DNA of 64,000 nucleotides from RGIG3701 sp964438515 (lineage in GTDB: Bacteria; Planctomycetota; Planctomycetia; Pirellulales; Thermoguttaceae). The position numbers and the translations under genes were made by a program. This document shows, one piece after another, positions 1 through 8,457 of this stretch. A model generated the notes under the pieces. It did no database searches, was not told the origin of the DNA, and saw only the letters and a program-made list of their open reading frames with translations. The stretch spans positions 1 to 64,000 of the forward strand of contig CAYTLK010000009.1 of assembly GCA_964438515.1 (NCBI GenBank), written 5' to 3'. Position 1 is the first letter of the stretch. Each line of letters starts with the position of its first letter.

Positions 1-69
1 ACGTCTTTTTGCTGTACGAAAATTCCGCAAGGAACGTTGTGTTTCAAGGGTTTTTACATGAACGCTCCC

Positions 70-165
70 GTAGTGTCGTTTCGGTCGTGGGGGAACAACA
101 TTTTGAATGTTGTTTTTCCCCCCAGACCCCTTTTTCAAAAACTTCTCGAGATTTTGTTTTTCTAT
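70..165 (-). repeat. Two-hairpin 3' element, copy C1
   Basis: Read on the minus strand this follows the stop codon of the secreted protein at 174-1262. It has a small hairpin (AAAAAC, about 13 nt, GTTTTT), then a larger one whose arms are GGGGG plus AACAACATT and AATGTTGTT plus CCCCC (89-123), then a tail beginning CACGACCG. The same arrangement recurs at 23710-23803, 34942-35041 and 59158-59262. No T-tract follows the large hairpin, so it is not a standard terminator. Confidence 0.75.
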
Positions 166-173
166 CTCTCGCT

Positions 174-1262
174 TTAATTGGACCCCGTTTGTGTTTTCTG
201 ACTCGTCGTAATCCAGAAAAAAACGTTTCCCGCCTCGTCCGTCCGAACTTCCCGCATCAATTTTGTTTGGTACAAAACCGCATCGAGAAGCTGCTTGTAC
301 GTGAATTTTCCAGCTTTCTGACTCACGATGACCTCCGACGGCTCAATCCCCTGACCCGCCATGGAGTTATAATCGTACAAAAATGGAATGTTGAGCCGTT
401 TTTGCAGCGACTCAAGCACTTTTGCAGCGGAAACTCCATCCACGCTCGCCTGAAAACGTTCGTACAGCGCGTCCGGCGCCGCGTTTTCCACCATGTACCC
501 CACGGGAAGAATATTTTCCGAAACGACGTTTCCGGAAGCGGCGATTTTCAGAACGTAATTCGACCCTTCTTCGTGATTTTCCGGCACAATGCAGTACCCG
601 ATGTAGCGCAAAATGTACGCAAGCGCCGTCCCGCGGGAGACCGTTTCGAGTTCTTCCGTAATGAAATCCTCGTCGTCAAAGGCTTTTCGGATGCTGGATG
701 GAAATCGTACGAATCCAGTAAAATCGTGTGCAATTTTCTGAATCGCTTTTTTTCGCGTCATTCCGATGGTTGAAAATCCGACGGGCGCGCTCAAGTCGGC
801 AAACAGTTGTTCCTGTACAGAATTCGGAAGTTGGTTGGACTCGGCGTCGGCGGCGGCGATGTTCTGCTGCTGCATGACGGCAATCTGTTCTTCGAGGTAG
901 GATTTCATCTCGCGCACTCTTCCGAGCGTAAAAACCGCATTTCCAGGGAGCCAGACGCGACTGTCGCGCCCCAGCATTCCCGAAACCTGGTAGAGATTTC
1001 CGCCGGAATCCTGAATGTCGAGGACGTCCGAACTGTCTCCGGAACGGATTTGAACCGACTGAAACCCGCACTCGTTGAGCGCTCGCCCCCACTGCTGCGC
1101 TTCCATGGGCTGAAGCGTTCCGTCACAAAAAATTACGAGCCGAATTTGCGGGGCGCTGGAACCCAAACCTTGCGAAAATGCAGAAGATACACAGTTTGCA
1201 TAAATTATTCCTACAATAACGATTGAAAAAAATGGGAAAAAACCGTAAAATTTATGATTCAT
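174..1262 (-). CDS. Secreted protein with STN-like repeats, unknown function
   Basis: A 362-residue protein with an N-terminal signal peptide: hydrophobic core at about residues 8-28, cleavage likely near SSAFSQG. It should be exported. Residues of about 165-235 and 270-355 look like two copies of a short alpha-beta unit (for example SAAKVLESLQKRLNIPF) that resembles the STN or secretin N-terminal fold; this is a fold-level guess. A Gln-rich stretch lies near residues 125-145. I do not recognise the family with certainty. It is the first complete gene of the window, transcribed toward the left edge, and is followed by repeat copy C1. A small palindrome (CGGGTT, T, AACCCG, 1344-1356) lies upstream, between it and the divergent lipoprotein gene. 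Confidence 0.75.
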   Translation of the reverse strand: MNHKFYGFFPFFSIVIVGIIYANCVSSAFSQGLGSSAPQIRLVIFCDGTLQPMEAQQWGRALNECGFQSVQIRSGDSSDVLDIQDSGGNLYQVSGMLGRDSRVWLPGNAVFTLGRVREMKSYLEEQIAVMQQQNIAAADAESNQLPNSVQEQLFADLSAPVGFSTIGMTRKKAIQKIAHDFTGFVRFPSSIRKAFDDEDFITEELETVSRGTALAYILRYIGYCIVPENHEEGSNYVLKIAASGNVVSENILPVGYMVENAAPDALYERFQASVDGVSAAKVLESLQKRLNIPFLYDYNSMAGQGIEPSEVIVSQKAGKFTYKQLLDAVLYQTKLMREVRTDEAGNVFFWITTSQKTQTGSN

Positions 1263-1388
1263 GGAAAAAACTCCGAAATCGGCTCAAGTGTGCGGGTTGT
1301 AACGACGATAACATTTGTAGCGATAAATTTATTTAATTACGAACGGGTTTAACCCGGATTTTACTCAGCTTGAACAAGGAGGTGGCGA

Positions 1389-1583
1389 ATGCGCCCTCTG
1401 TACGGATTGATTATTGGAATTTGCTTGTTTGCAGCGCTTTCGATGACGACTGGCTGCCAGTCACACATTGGCGGTCAGACGCTTCCGAGCGGTTACTATC
1501 TCAGTGACGATGTGCAGTATTACTCGCCGGGTTCTCGCAACAATTTGCAGAACGAATCCGCGAAACTGCATGAAGGGAAATGA
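1389..1583 (+). CDS. Small lipoprotein
   Basis: A 64-residue protein with an N-terminal hydrophobic helix (residues 6-18) followed by a lipobox-like MTTGC; Cys23 would be lipidated, leaving a mature peptide of about 42 residues. The start is supported by a full Shine-Dalgarno sequence AAGGAGGT (1376-1383) five bases before the ATG. The mature part is Ser, Tyr and Gly rich (SGYYLSDDVQYYSPGSR) with no recognisable domain. It lies 54 bases before the small membrane protein that follows on the same strand, so the two may be cotranscribed. Function unknown. Confidence 0.75.
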   Translation: MRPLYGLIIGICLFAALSMTTGCQSHIGGQTLPSGYYLSDDVQYYSPGSRNNLQNESAKLHEGK

Positions 1584-1637
1584 TTTTTTCCTCCCTTTTG
1601 CAGGAAACTGTGAACGTGGGTGAAACGGAGGAACAGG

Positions 1638-1976
1638 ATGTACGCCGAAGTGTACAATCAGACCGTGGTGAGCATCTCGCCGGAACAGATTTTAAACTGT
1701 CTCGTGATTTGGTGCGGGATGGCGGTGATTGTGGGTGCGTTCGCCAAAATAATGGTGCTCGGAACGCGCCCGCGCGGGACGCTTTCGACACTCATTGTGG
1801 GTTTCACCTCCATTACGATTACAAGTTTCCTCATGAAGTTTATGTACGAAAATATGTATCCTGATTGTGAATTCAATCCGGTACATCCGCTGAATATTTT
1901 TGCCGCAATCCTTTTGGCTGCGGCAGGGATGGGTTTGTACCGATTTTTAGCCGACACAATCGCTCCGAAAACGTGA
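1638..1976 (+). CDS. Small integral membrane protein
   Basis: The ATG at 1638 is preferred over a GTG at 1620 because GGAGG (1627-1631) sits six bases before it. The 112-residue product has three predicted membrane helices, at about residues 17-37 (VIWCGMAVIVGAFAKIM), 46-66 and 86-106 (IFAAILLAAAGMGLYRF). The Gly-Ala-Lys-Ile-Met plus Arg-Pro-Arg-Gly arrangement between the first two helices is faintly like the GlsB/YeaQ family, but this is weak. Probably cotranscribed with the small lipoprotein upstream. Function unknown. Confidence 0.7.
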   Translation: MYAEVYNQTVVSISPEQILNCLVIWCGMAVIVGAFAKIMVLGTRPRGTLSTLIVGFTSITITSFLMKFMYENMYPDCEFNPVHPLNIFAAILLAAAGMGLYRFLADTIAPKT

Positions 1977-2081
1977 AAAGAGGGTTCTTTTTACGCTTTT
2001 AAGCGGAACACATTGTGATTCTCGGCGTCTCTGTCGTTACATTCTTGCGAAACGAACGTCTGCGGCCCAATTTCCCTACTT

Positions 2082-3878
2082 TCAGAAGAAACTGTCGTCG
2101 TCATCGTCGCCAGCCGAGGCGTCATCATCGTCGCCAGCTGAAACGTCGTCATCGTCATCGTCACCAAAATTCAGGTCCGAATCGTCGGAATCATCCGATT
2201 TTTCGGCAGAACCTGAATCCTCGTCGTCTCCGGCCGAGGCGTCCTCCTCGTCGTCATCGTCTCCGCCGCCAAAAACGCTTCCGCCGGAAGGTTCCGGTGT
2301 GGAGGTTTTGCTGCTGTCGCCGAAGAGGGAGCCGCCGTCGTCGGAGGAGGTTTCTTCCTCTTCGACCGGCGCCGCTTCTTCTTCAAGCGGAAGAATTACG
2401 AAACGGAAACCAATATCGACGAATCGACGGGACGGAACGTTGCTTCCTCGGGCGGCCGAACGCGCTTTGAGGTAGTTGGTGTTCCAGCCTCCGCCGCGAA
2501 TGACTTTGAGGTTTTTGACGTCTGCACCGACGCGTCCGACATATTTTTGCAGGTCCGTCACGCCTTCCGCATCGGAAATTGGAGTCGTCGCCAGTTCGTA
2601 ATCCGCGTAACCGTCCTGACACCATTCCCAGACGTTTCCGTGCATGTCGTAAATCCCCCAAAGGTTGGAATCGTAAGAACCGACACGCCCTGCGTAACGG
2701 TACAAACCTCCAACAGGAAGCGACCATGGATTTCGTTTGAATTCGTCTGATTTCATCAACGTTTTATTCTGATTCAGTTCCCGAAGATTGGCGCTCGACA
2801 TGAGGTCCGTCACGCGGTCTCCGACGTTGTAACGCGTCACTTTTCCCGCTCGGCACGCATATTCCCACTGCACCTCTGTCGGAAGCATCGCGCAGCGCAT
2901 CGAATCTTCCGGTTTCATCGTGGTGGAAATTTCGGAGTTGAACCACTCGACGAATTTCTGCGCGTCGTACCACGTGACGTTCGTCACCGGGAACGTTTTT
3001 TCCTGCTGGTAGCCGACGCGTTTCCAATTGGCCGTCGGATCCTGCGGCAAAATGTGACCCGTTTGAATATCGACACGATAACCGCCGAGACCGTCGCGCT
3101 CCGCGTCCGTCTTGTAATCGGTCGCCTTTACGAAACTCCGGAACATCTCGAGCGTCACTTCCGTTTCAAGAATCCAGAAGCCGTGCGGCACTTTGACTTC
3201 TGAACACTTTTCATCGAGTTCGCGCCCTTCTTCCGTCAGAGGACTTCCCATCGTAAAGGTTCCAGCCGGGCACCATCGAAAGTCGTACGCAATTCCGTCG
3301 AGCGTAAGCACCGCCGCTTCGCCCGCCTTGGTTCCGTTTGAGGGGAATTTGGGAGCGTTCGGATTGGGTGTTCCGACCTTTTTTTTGGCTTTTTTCGCAT
3401 TGGAAGACTGAAAAACGTCGTTTTCGTCAGCGTTTTCATCCGTACTGGATTCAAAATCTCCGTCGGAATCGGCGTCTTCTGAATCATTTGCTGAATCCCC
3501 GCTTAAATCGTCGTCGGAAGGGTCGCCGGAAGCGTCGGAATCCTCATCGTCGTCGTCGCCGAAACTGAGTCCGTCGTCGCCGTCGGAAGCAGCATCATCA
3601 CCGGAAGCATCATCACCGGAAGCATCATCACCGGAAGCATCCGCAGAATCGTCGGAAGCAGCAGAATCGTCGTCGTCATCGCCGCCAAATGAAAAAGAAC
3701 CCCCGTCATCGGAATCGTCATCATCATCGGAAGCGTCGTCCCCGGCGGCTGCATCGGCGGAAGCATCGTCATCGTCGCCGAACTGCGCGTACAGAACCGA
3801 GGTTGAGGCGCCGACCGCCGCAAAGACAGAAAAGGCTAAAATCAGCGAAATGACGAGCCGAAAATCGTGTTTTTTCAT
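2082..3878 (-). CDS. Secreted SUMF1-like protein with Asp-rich arms
   Basis: A 598-residue protein with a signal peptide (residues 8-31, cleaved near LYAQ). Residues of about 33-165 and 515-598 are extremely acidic low-complexity arms made of runs such as GDDDD, ASGDDASGDD and SDDSDD. Between them, at about 190-505, is a formylglycine-generating-enzyme/SUMF1 domain: FRWCPAGTFTMGSPLTEEG, ETEVTLEMFR, LPTEVQWEYACRAGK, DMHGNVWEWCQDGY and VIRGGGWNT. The active-site cysteines of true formylglycine-generating enzymes are not seen after RGGGW (NTNYLKARSAARGS), so catalysis on sulfatases is doubtful; related domains act as binding modules. The acidic arms would bind cations such as calcium or basic partners outside the cell (inference). 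It is followed on the same strand by lutC-side genes only after reversal of order: lutC ends 32 bases downstream of its start, so it is a separate unit. Confidence 0.85.
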   Translation of the reverse strand: MKKHDFRLVISLILAFSVFAAVGASTSVLYAQFGDDDDASADAAAGDDASDDDDDSDDGGSFSFGGDDDDDSAASDDSADASGDDASGDDASGDDAASDGDDGLSFGDDDDEDSDASGDPSDDDLSGDSANDSEDADSDGDFESSTDENADENDVFQSSNAKKAKKKVGTPNPNAPKFPSNGTKAGEAAVLTLDGIAYDFRWCPAGTFTMGSPLTEEGRELDEKCSEVKVPHGFWILETEVTLEMFRSFVKATDYKTDAERDGLGGYRVDIQTGHILPQDPTANWKRVGYQQEKTFPVTNVTWYDAQKFVEWFNSEISTTMKPEDSMRCAMLPTEVQWEYACRAGKVTRYNVGDRVTDLMSSANLRELNQNKTLMKSDEFKRNPWSLPVGGLYRYAGRVGSYDSNLWGIYDMHGNVWEWCQDGYADYELATTPISDAEGVTDLQKYVGRVGADVKNLKVIRGGGWNTNYLKARSAARGSNVPSRRFVDIGFRFVILPLEEEAAPVEEEETSSDDGGSLFGDSSKTSTPEPSGGSVFGGGDDDDEEDASAGDDEDSGSAEKSDDSDDSDLNFGDDDDDDVSAGDDDDASAGDDDDDSFF

Positions 3879-3910
3879 TTTTGTACCACAATCTAAAAGG
3901 GGAAAATTGG

Positions 3911-4585
3911 TTATTCCTGAATCAATAAAACAAACAGGTTTTTGGGTCCGTGAACCCCTAAAACGGAGACGCGCTCAATGTCTGCCGTACGGCTCGGCCC
4001 CGTCACAATGACGTACTCGCCGCGCATTGCAGGATCGGCCGTATTTTGCGCCGCATCGTCCCACGCCGCCTGCAGATGTTCCCGAAGCTGAGACACTTTG
4101 GCGACCATCACACATGCAGGGGTTAAATAGCAGTTCATTCGTTCGTGAGCCGTCCGATTCAGCACGACGCACGACCCCGTTTCCGCAAGGAGGAACTGCG
4201 GAAATACGATACTTACAGGGATTTCTGCCAGTTTTTGCTTGTCGGTTTCCCCCTGCGCCTCGCCTAAATACAAACGTTTTTTTCTCTTTCCGTGAAAATA
4301 TTCCTTCGGAAGAATTTCGTACAAAAGCGGATTTTCCGTACTGCTGAAGCTTTCCCAACCGTTTTCCTCCGCGAGGGATTGGAGTTTTTTCTGCGCGTCT
4401 GCCGCATTTGCAACGCAAAAACACGTTCCCGTCAGCGCGGCGAGTGCGTCGGAAAAGGTTTTTTTCATCGTTTCGACGTCGGGGTGTTCGAACGGAAGAA
4501 TCTCTCCCAAAGCCGGACACTCCGTGTCGGGGACCGGCACCATCGCACGATGAATCTTCTGTAAAATTATATCTCGGCTGTTCAT
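3911..4585 (-). CDS. lutC: Lactate utilization protein C (LUD domain)
   Basis: The 224-residue product matches the LutC/YkgG family: an LUD domain fills most of the chain, with the typical segments SIVFPQFLLAETGSCVVLN, CYLTPACVMVAKVSQL and YVIVTGPSRTADIERVSVLGVHGPK near the C-terminus. LutC works with LutA and LutB in the iron-sulfur complex that oxidises L-lactate to pyruvate in the cytoplasm. The start is supported by GGGAG seven bases upstream. It is the last gene of a minus-strand lutA-lutB-lutC operon, 65 bases after lutB. Identification is firm at family level; the substrate is inferred from the three-gene context. Confidence 0.9.
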   Translation of the reverse strand: MNSRDIILQKIHRAMVPVPDTECPALGEILPFEHPDVETMKKTFSDALAALTGTCFCVANAADAQKKLQSLAEENGWESFSSTENPLLYEILPKEYFHGKRKKRLYLGEAQGETDKQKLAEIPVSIVFPQFLLAETGSCVVLNRTAHERMNCYLTPACVMVAKVSQLREHLQAAWDDAAQNTADPAMRGEYVIVTGPSRTADIERVSVLGVHGPKNLFVLLIQE

Positions 4586-4650
4586 TTTTTACTCCCAAAT
4601 TCGGGTTTTCAAGTGTGATGAGTCTATCTGGTTTTTAGGACTTCCTCATC

Positions 4651-6054
4651 TTATTTTCGGTTTTGTTTCCACCACTTTCGAAACGGTTTCCCCTTCGGAA
4701 TCGGAACGGCCCGCCCCTTCGTCCACGCGCCAAACTCCAAAATCCGCAACGGTTTCGGAACCCATTTCGCGAAACGTGCGCCGATTCGCAAAAGTCCCAT
4801 AAAAAACGCAAACCGTCCCGGCGTCTCGTTCGTGTAACTCCACGTTTTCCACAACAAACGCTGATACGCAGAGTCCATCGGCGAGCCGGGCGTCTGCGTC
4901 GATTTGCTTCTTAAATGGACAAGCTGTTCCGGAATATTGATTTTTACGGGACAGACTTGCGCACATTTTTCACACAACGACGACGCAAACGGAAGCTTTC
5001 CCGCTTTTTCCATCCCGCAGAGATGCGGATTCAAAATCTCTCCGATGGGTCCGGGGTAAATCCAGCCGTAGGCCCAGCCGCCGACGCGCTGATAGACGGG
5101 ACAGGCGTTCATACACGCGCCGCAGCGGATGCAGTAAAGCGTATTCTGCGTAAATGGGTCCTCCAGCACGTTCGTTCGGCCGTTATCAATGATGACGACG
5201 TACATTTTTCGCCCCTCAGTCGGTCCATGGAAAATGTGCGTGTACGTCGTCAGCTTCTGATCGGTGGCGCTGCGTGGAAGAACGCTGAGAAAATAGGGAA
5301 GATGGCGAACTGAGGGAATCACCTTTTCGATTCCCATAATCGCAACGTGCACCGGAGGCGTGGAGGTGGAAAGGCCCGCATTTCCCTCATTTTCAATGAC
5401 CGTAAAGGACCCGGTGTCCGCAAAGCCGAAATTGATGCCCGAAACACCCATGTCGGCCGTGAGAAAGTGATTTCGCAGGTGTTTTCGCGCGATGGCCGTC
5501 AGTTCTTCGTGAACAGGAGTGAATTTTTCACCAAGTTTCTCTTCGAAAAGATGCCCGATTTGCTCGGCTGTGAGGTGCAGAGCCGGAATGACGACGTGCG
5601 TCGGGCGCTGACCCGCGAGCTGAATGATGAATTCACCGAGGTCCGTTTCGATTGATTCGATTCCATTTGCACGAAACGCTTTGTTGAGCTGCAGCTCTTC
5701 CGAAACGAGCGATTTGGATTTGACGACCTTTTTGACGTCATTTTCCTTCGCGATTTGCATAATGATGCGGTTCGCCTCTTCTGCGTCGACCGCCCATCGG
5801 ACTTCAATCCCCTTTTTCTGAAGGTTCTGTTCAAATTGAACGAGCAGCTGACCGAGGTGCTGAATGGCGTAATGTTTAATTACATTTGCGTTTTTGCGCC
5901 ACTGCTGAAAATCGGGCGTCCGTTCAAGCATCTTCATATACGTTTCGTTCGAACGCTGCGCCGACGCCGCCGTTGCGGGAGAGCCGCCGCAGACGCACAG
6001 ATCGTGCATCTCGTTCGACTGAAAAGGAAAACCCGTTTGTTCCTGAATTTCCAT
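4651..6054 (-). CDS. lutB: Lactate utilization protein B (iron-sulfur)
   Basis: A 467-residue LutB/YkgF protein. An LUD-type N-terminal half (about residues 60-300, with TADMGVSGINFGFADTGS) is followed by two 4Fe-4S cluster motifs, CIRCGACMNACPVYQ near residue 311 and CEKCAQVCPVKI near residue 363. It is the electron-transferring subunit of the cytoplasmic lactate-oxidation complex. It sits between lutA (99 bases upstream) and lutC (65 bases downstream) on the same strand, the same gene order as in Bacillus. The N-terminal extension before LERTPDFQQWRKN contains a Cys-Gly-Gly segment of unknown use. Confidence 0.93.
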   Translation of the reverse strand: MEIQEQTGFPFQSNEMHDLCVCGGSPATAASAQRSNETYMKMLERTPDFQQWRKNANVIKHYAIQHLGQLLVQFEQNLQKKGIEVRWAVDAEEANRIIMQIAKENDVKKVVKSKSLVSEELQLNKAFRANGIESIETDLGEFIIQLAGQRPTHVVIPALHLTAEQIGHLFEEKLGEKFTPVHEELTAIARKHLRNHFLTADMGVSGINFGFADTGSFTVIENEGNAGLSTSTPPVHVAIMGIEKVIPSVRHLPYFLSVLPRSATDQKLTTYTHIFHGPTEGRKMYVVIIDNGRTNVLEDPFTQNTLYCIRCGACMNACPVYQRVGGWAYGWIYPGPIGEILNPHLCGMEKAGKLPFASSLCEKCAQVCPVKINIPEQLVHLRSKSTQTPGSPMDSAYQRLLWKTWSYTNETPGRFAFFMGLLRIGARFAKWVPKPLRILEFGAWTKGRAVPIPKGKPFRKWWKQNRK

Positions 6055-6153
6055 GATGTTGGATTCCTCTACTTCAATTCCTCAATTTCTCAATTTTTAA
6101 GTTCTTAATTCTTTGATTTATAATTTTCGATTTTATTTGAAATAAACTGATTT

Positions 6154-6963
6154 TTATCTGTAATTCAAAATTTCCGCGATGTGTATCGTTCGGATGTGTT
6201 TTTTCGCACTGTCGAGCTGCAAAATTCCTCCGATGTGCATGAGACAGCTCGTGTCGATCGAGGCGGCAAACTCCGCGCCGGAAGCGGCGATATTTTCGCA
6301 TTTTGCGCGGCCCATGTCGAGCGAAAGATTCGGGAATTTGACGCTGAACGTTCCTCCAAACCCGCAGCAGTCTTCCATATGCGGCAGCGGACAGTATTCC
6401 AGCCCCTGAACGTGTTTCAACAGTTCAATCGGCTGATTGACGATTCCGAGTTCGCGCCGGCCGTGACAGCCGATGTGAAGCGTCACTTTATGAGGAAATT
6501 TTGCGCCCAAATCGGTGACTCCCAGCACATTTACGAGGAATTCCGTGAATTCCACCACACGTTTTCCGACGTTCGTGACGGCTGGGTCGTCGGGAAACAA
6601 ATGTTCAAAAAAGACGCGGCACATGGCGGTGCAGGAGCCGGACGGACAAATAATCCAGTCGTATTTTTCGAAGGCTTTCGCGAACGGACGCACGACTTTA
6701 CGCGCCTCGTCCCAGAAACCCGAGTTGAAGGCCGGCTGACCGCAGCACGTTTGTTCCGGCGGAAAATGAATTGGGATTCCAAGTCGGTCGAGAATCTCCA
6801 CCATCGACTGCGCGACGTGCGGATAAAATTGGTCGATGTAGCACGGAACGAAAATCGCGACCTTCTGTGCGGAGGTGTATTTCGGATATTCCCACACAGG
6901 CGGGGCGGATTGAATCTGTTGAATCATGATGTTTTCAAATTTGAAAGGGATGGAACGGTCCAT
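6154..6963 (-). CDS. lutA: Lactate utilization protein A (CCG-domain)
   Basis: A 269-residue LutA/YkgE protein with two cysteine-rich CCG domains: EQTCCGQPAF near residue 74 and MEDCCGFGGTFS near residue 199, each preceded by further cysteines (PSGSCTAMCR, HIGCHGRRE). This family binds iron-sulfur clusters and, with LutB and LutC, oxidises L-lactate. The start at 6963 is chosen because AGAGGA lies nine bases before it; a later Met (MIQQIQ) has no ribosome binding site. It is the first gene of the operon. The 99-base gap to lutB is AT-rich and holds nothing else I can identify. Confidence 0.93.
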   Translation of the reverse strand: MDRSIPFKFENIMIQQIQSAPPVWEYPKYTSAQKVAIFVPCYIDQFYPHVAQSMVEILDRLGIPIHFPPEQTCCGQPAFNSGFWDEARKVVRPFAKAFEKYDWIICPSGSCTAMCRVFFEHLFPDDPAVTNVGKRVVEFTEFLVNVLGVTDLGAKFPHKVTLHIGCHGRRELGIVNQPIELLKHVQGLEYCPLPHMEDCCGFGGTFSVKFPNLSLDMGRAKCENIAASGAEFAASIDTSCLMHIGGILQLDSAKKHIRTIHIAEILNYR

Positions 6964-7082
6964 AAAAACATTCCTCTATTGTACACCCGATTTTGCGAAA
7001 TACAAGCGTTTTTTCCCATCTTTTCGAAATTTTTCCGAAATTTTCCCGAATCGGCGCCAGACCCTTTTCAAATCGGATTTTT

Positions 7083-7092
7083 GTGGTATAAT
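7083..7092 (+). promoter_or_regulatory. Extended -10 promoter before ribE
   Basis: TGTGGTATAAT-like sequence: TATAAT at 7087-7092 with TG one base before it gives an extended -10 element about 80 bases before ribE. No good -35 is seen, as often with extended -10 promoters. No FMN riboswitch signature was found in the leader. Confidence 0.45.
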
Positions 7093-7171
7093 ATATAATA
7101 CTGTATAAAAAATATAATATTGAATAAAAACTAAAAAAAAGAAAATCTTTTAAAAACATAAGGAGAATCGG

Positions 7172-7786
7172 ATGTTTTCAGGAATTGTTGAGGCGATGGG
7201 AACCATTGCAAAAATCGAGATGGAAGCAAACGGCCCCGGCTGCCGCCTCGTGATTCGTGAACCGGGAATCGCATCAGAAACAAAAGTCGCAGACAGCGTG
7301 GCGATTAACGGCTGCTGTTTGACCGTCGTGGAAAAAGAGGGCGACCTCATGGGGTTCGATGTGGGACCAGAGTCGCTCGACCGAACGAATTTGGGCGAAA
7401 AAAAAATCGGAGACCGCGTAAATATGGAACGTGCGCTGGCGGTCGGAGACCGATTGGGCGGGCACATCGTTTCCGGACACATCGACGCGACGGGCGTGAT
7501 GCTGGAACGCCGCGACGATAAAGAATGGTCGTTCTTCAAGTTCGGAATTTCGCACAATATTGCACGTCAGATGGTGGAAAAAGGGTCCATCGCAATCGAC
7601 GGAACGAGTTTGACGGTTTGCGAGGCGCAGCCCGATTATTTCACGGTGGCGCTTATTCCGTTTACGCTCGAAGTGACGACGCTCGGACGTTTGAAACCCG
7701 GCGATCGGGTGAATTTGGAAACGGATGTGCTTGCGAAATTCGTTCAGCGCCTTTTCGAATCCCGCACGTGGGACGACGCAAAATAG
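7172..7786 (+). CDS. ribE: Riboflavin synthase, alpha chain
   Basis: A 204-residue protein made of two lumazine-binding repeats. It opens with the family signature MFSGIVEAMG and has GCCLTVV in repeat 1, GGHIVSGHIDATG at the junction (about residue 90-102) and GTSLTVCEA in repeat 2. It catalyses dismutation of two 6,7-dimethyl-8-ribityllumazine molecules to riboflavin in the cytoplasm. Length is normal for the family. AGGAG (7161-7165) sits six bases before the ATG. It stands alone, without other rib genes nearby; the genes on both sides are unrelated. Confidence 0.96.
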   Translation: MFSGIVEAMGTIAKIEMEANGPGCRLVIREPGIASETKVADSVAINGCCLTVVEKEGDLMGFDVGPESLDRTNLGEKKIGDRVNMERALAVGDRLGGHIVSGHIDATGVMLERRDDKEWSFFKFGISHNIARQMVEKGSIAIDGTSLTVCEAQPDYFTVALIPFTLEVTTLGRLKPGDRVNLETDVLAKFVQRLFESRTWDDAK

Positions 7787-8209
7787 GAAGGTTTTTTAGC
7801 CGTATTTTGAATTTCCGAGTGGAAAAACGGGGGAATATTTCTCACCTGCACGGTGGAAATCGGGAGTTTCATCCCCGTTTCGAGCCGAAACAGCCAGTAA
7901 ATTTCCCAAATCCCCAGTGTCCCCCAGCTTTAATTTAAAATAGGTATTGTGGATAGTTTGAGCGATTTTAACGATCGAAACAATTGTATCAATTTTGCAA
8001 AGCGTCCTTTTTTACCGACTCAAAAGACCTTTCCAAAGGGGGACTTAGGGGAATTTGTGACATTTTTTCCACAATAAGTGCACATGTTATAACGGTTTTC
8101 CTAAAAATTCACAAAGGGAGTGTAAGTTAAAAATGTCGGGTTTTTCGCGTAATTTCAATCAATTATTCTCTTTCATCGAAATATTTTGGAAAAATTGCGG
8201 GGAAACTCT
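7787..8209 (+). other. Gene-free region before dnaA, possible origin
   Basis: No gene is visible here. The stretch is AT-rich and contains two 8-of-9 matches to the DnaA box TTATCCACA: TGTGGATAG at 7948-7956 (reverse orientation) and TTTTCCACA at 8065-8073. Together with the dnaA gene just downstream this would fit a chromosomal origin, but two degenerate boxes are weak evidence. Confidence 0.3.
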
Positions 8210-8237
8210 TTGACAGAATTAAAATCTGTATTAAAAT
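8210..8237 (+). promoter_or_regulatory. Sigma70-type promoter for dnaA
   Basis: TTGACA at 8210-8215 and TAAAAT at 8232-8237 are 16 bases apart, a near-consensus housekeeping promoter. The leader to the dnaA start is about 210 bases, long enough to hold regulatory structure, but I see no clear hairpin in it. Confidence 0.6.
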
Positions 8238-8457
8238 AAAGTGTATAAAAAGTTTCACATAGAGGGGGAATGTGTGTTCTGTGCTTTGAAAAAGGCGGCA
8301 GACATTTTTACTCTTTTGAATTTTCATCCTTTCCGCAGTTTTGCTGGACTCTCATTACAGGATGAAATGTGAGGCAAACGAAAACAAAACGTGTTCGGCG
8401 CTTTGAAAAAAGCAAAAAACACGATGAATCCAATACAAGAAACAACCGGGGGCGAGC

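Noticed and set aside
6964..7171. FMN riboswitch before ribE
   Set aside because: No FMN aptamer core is seen; the leader is AT-rich with only a promoter-like box.
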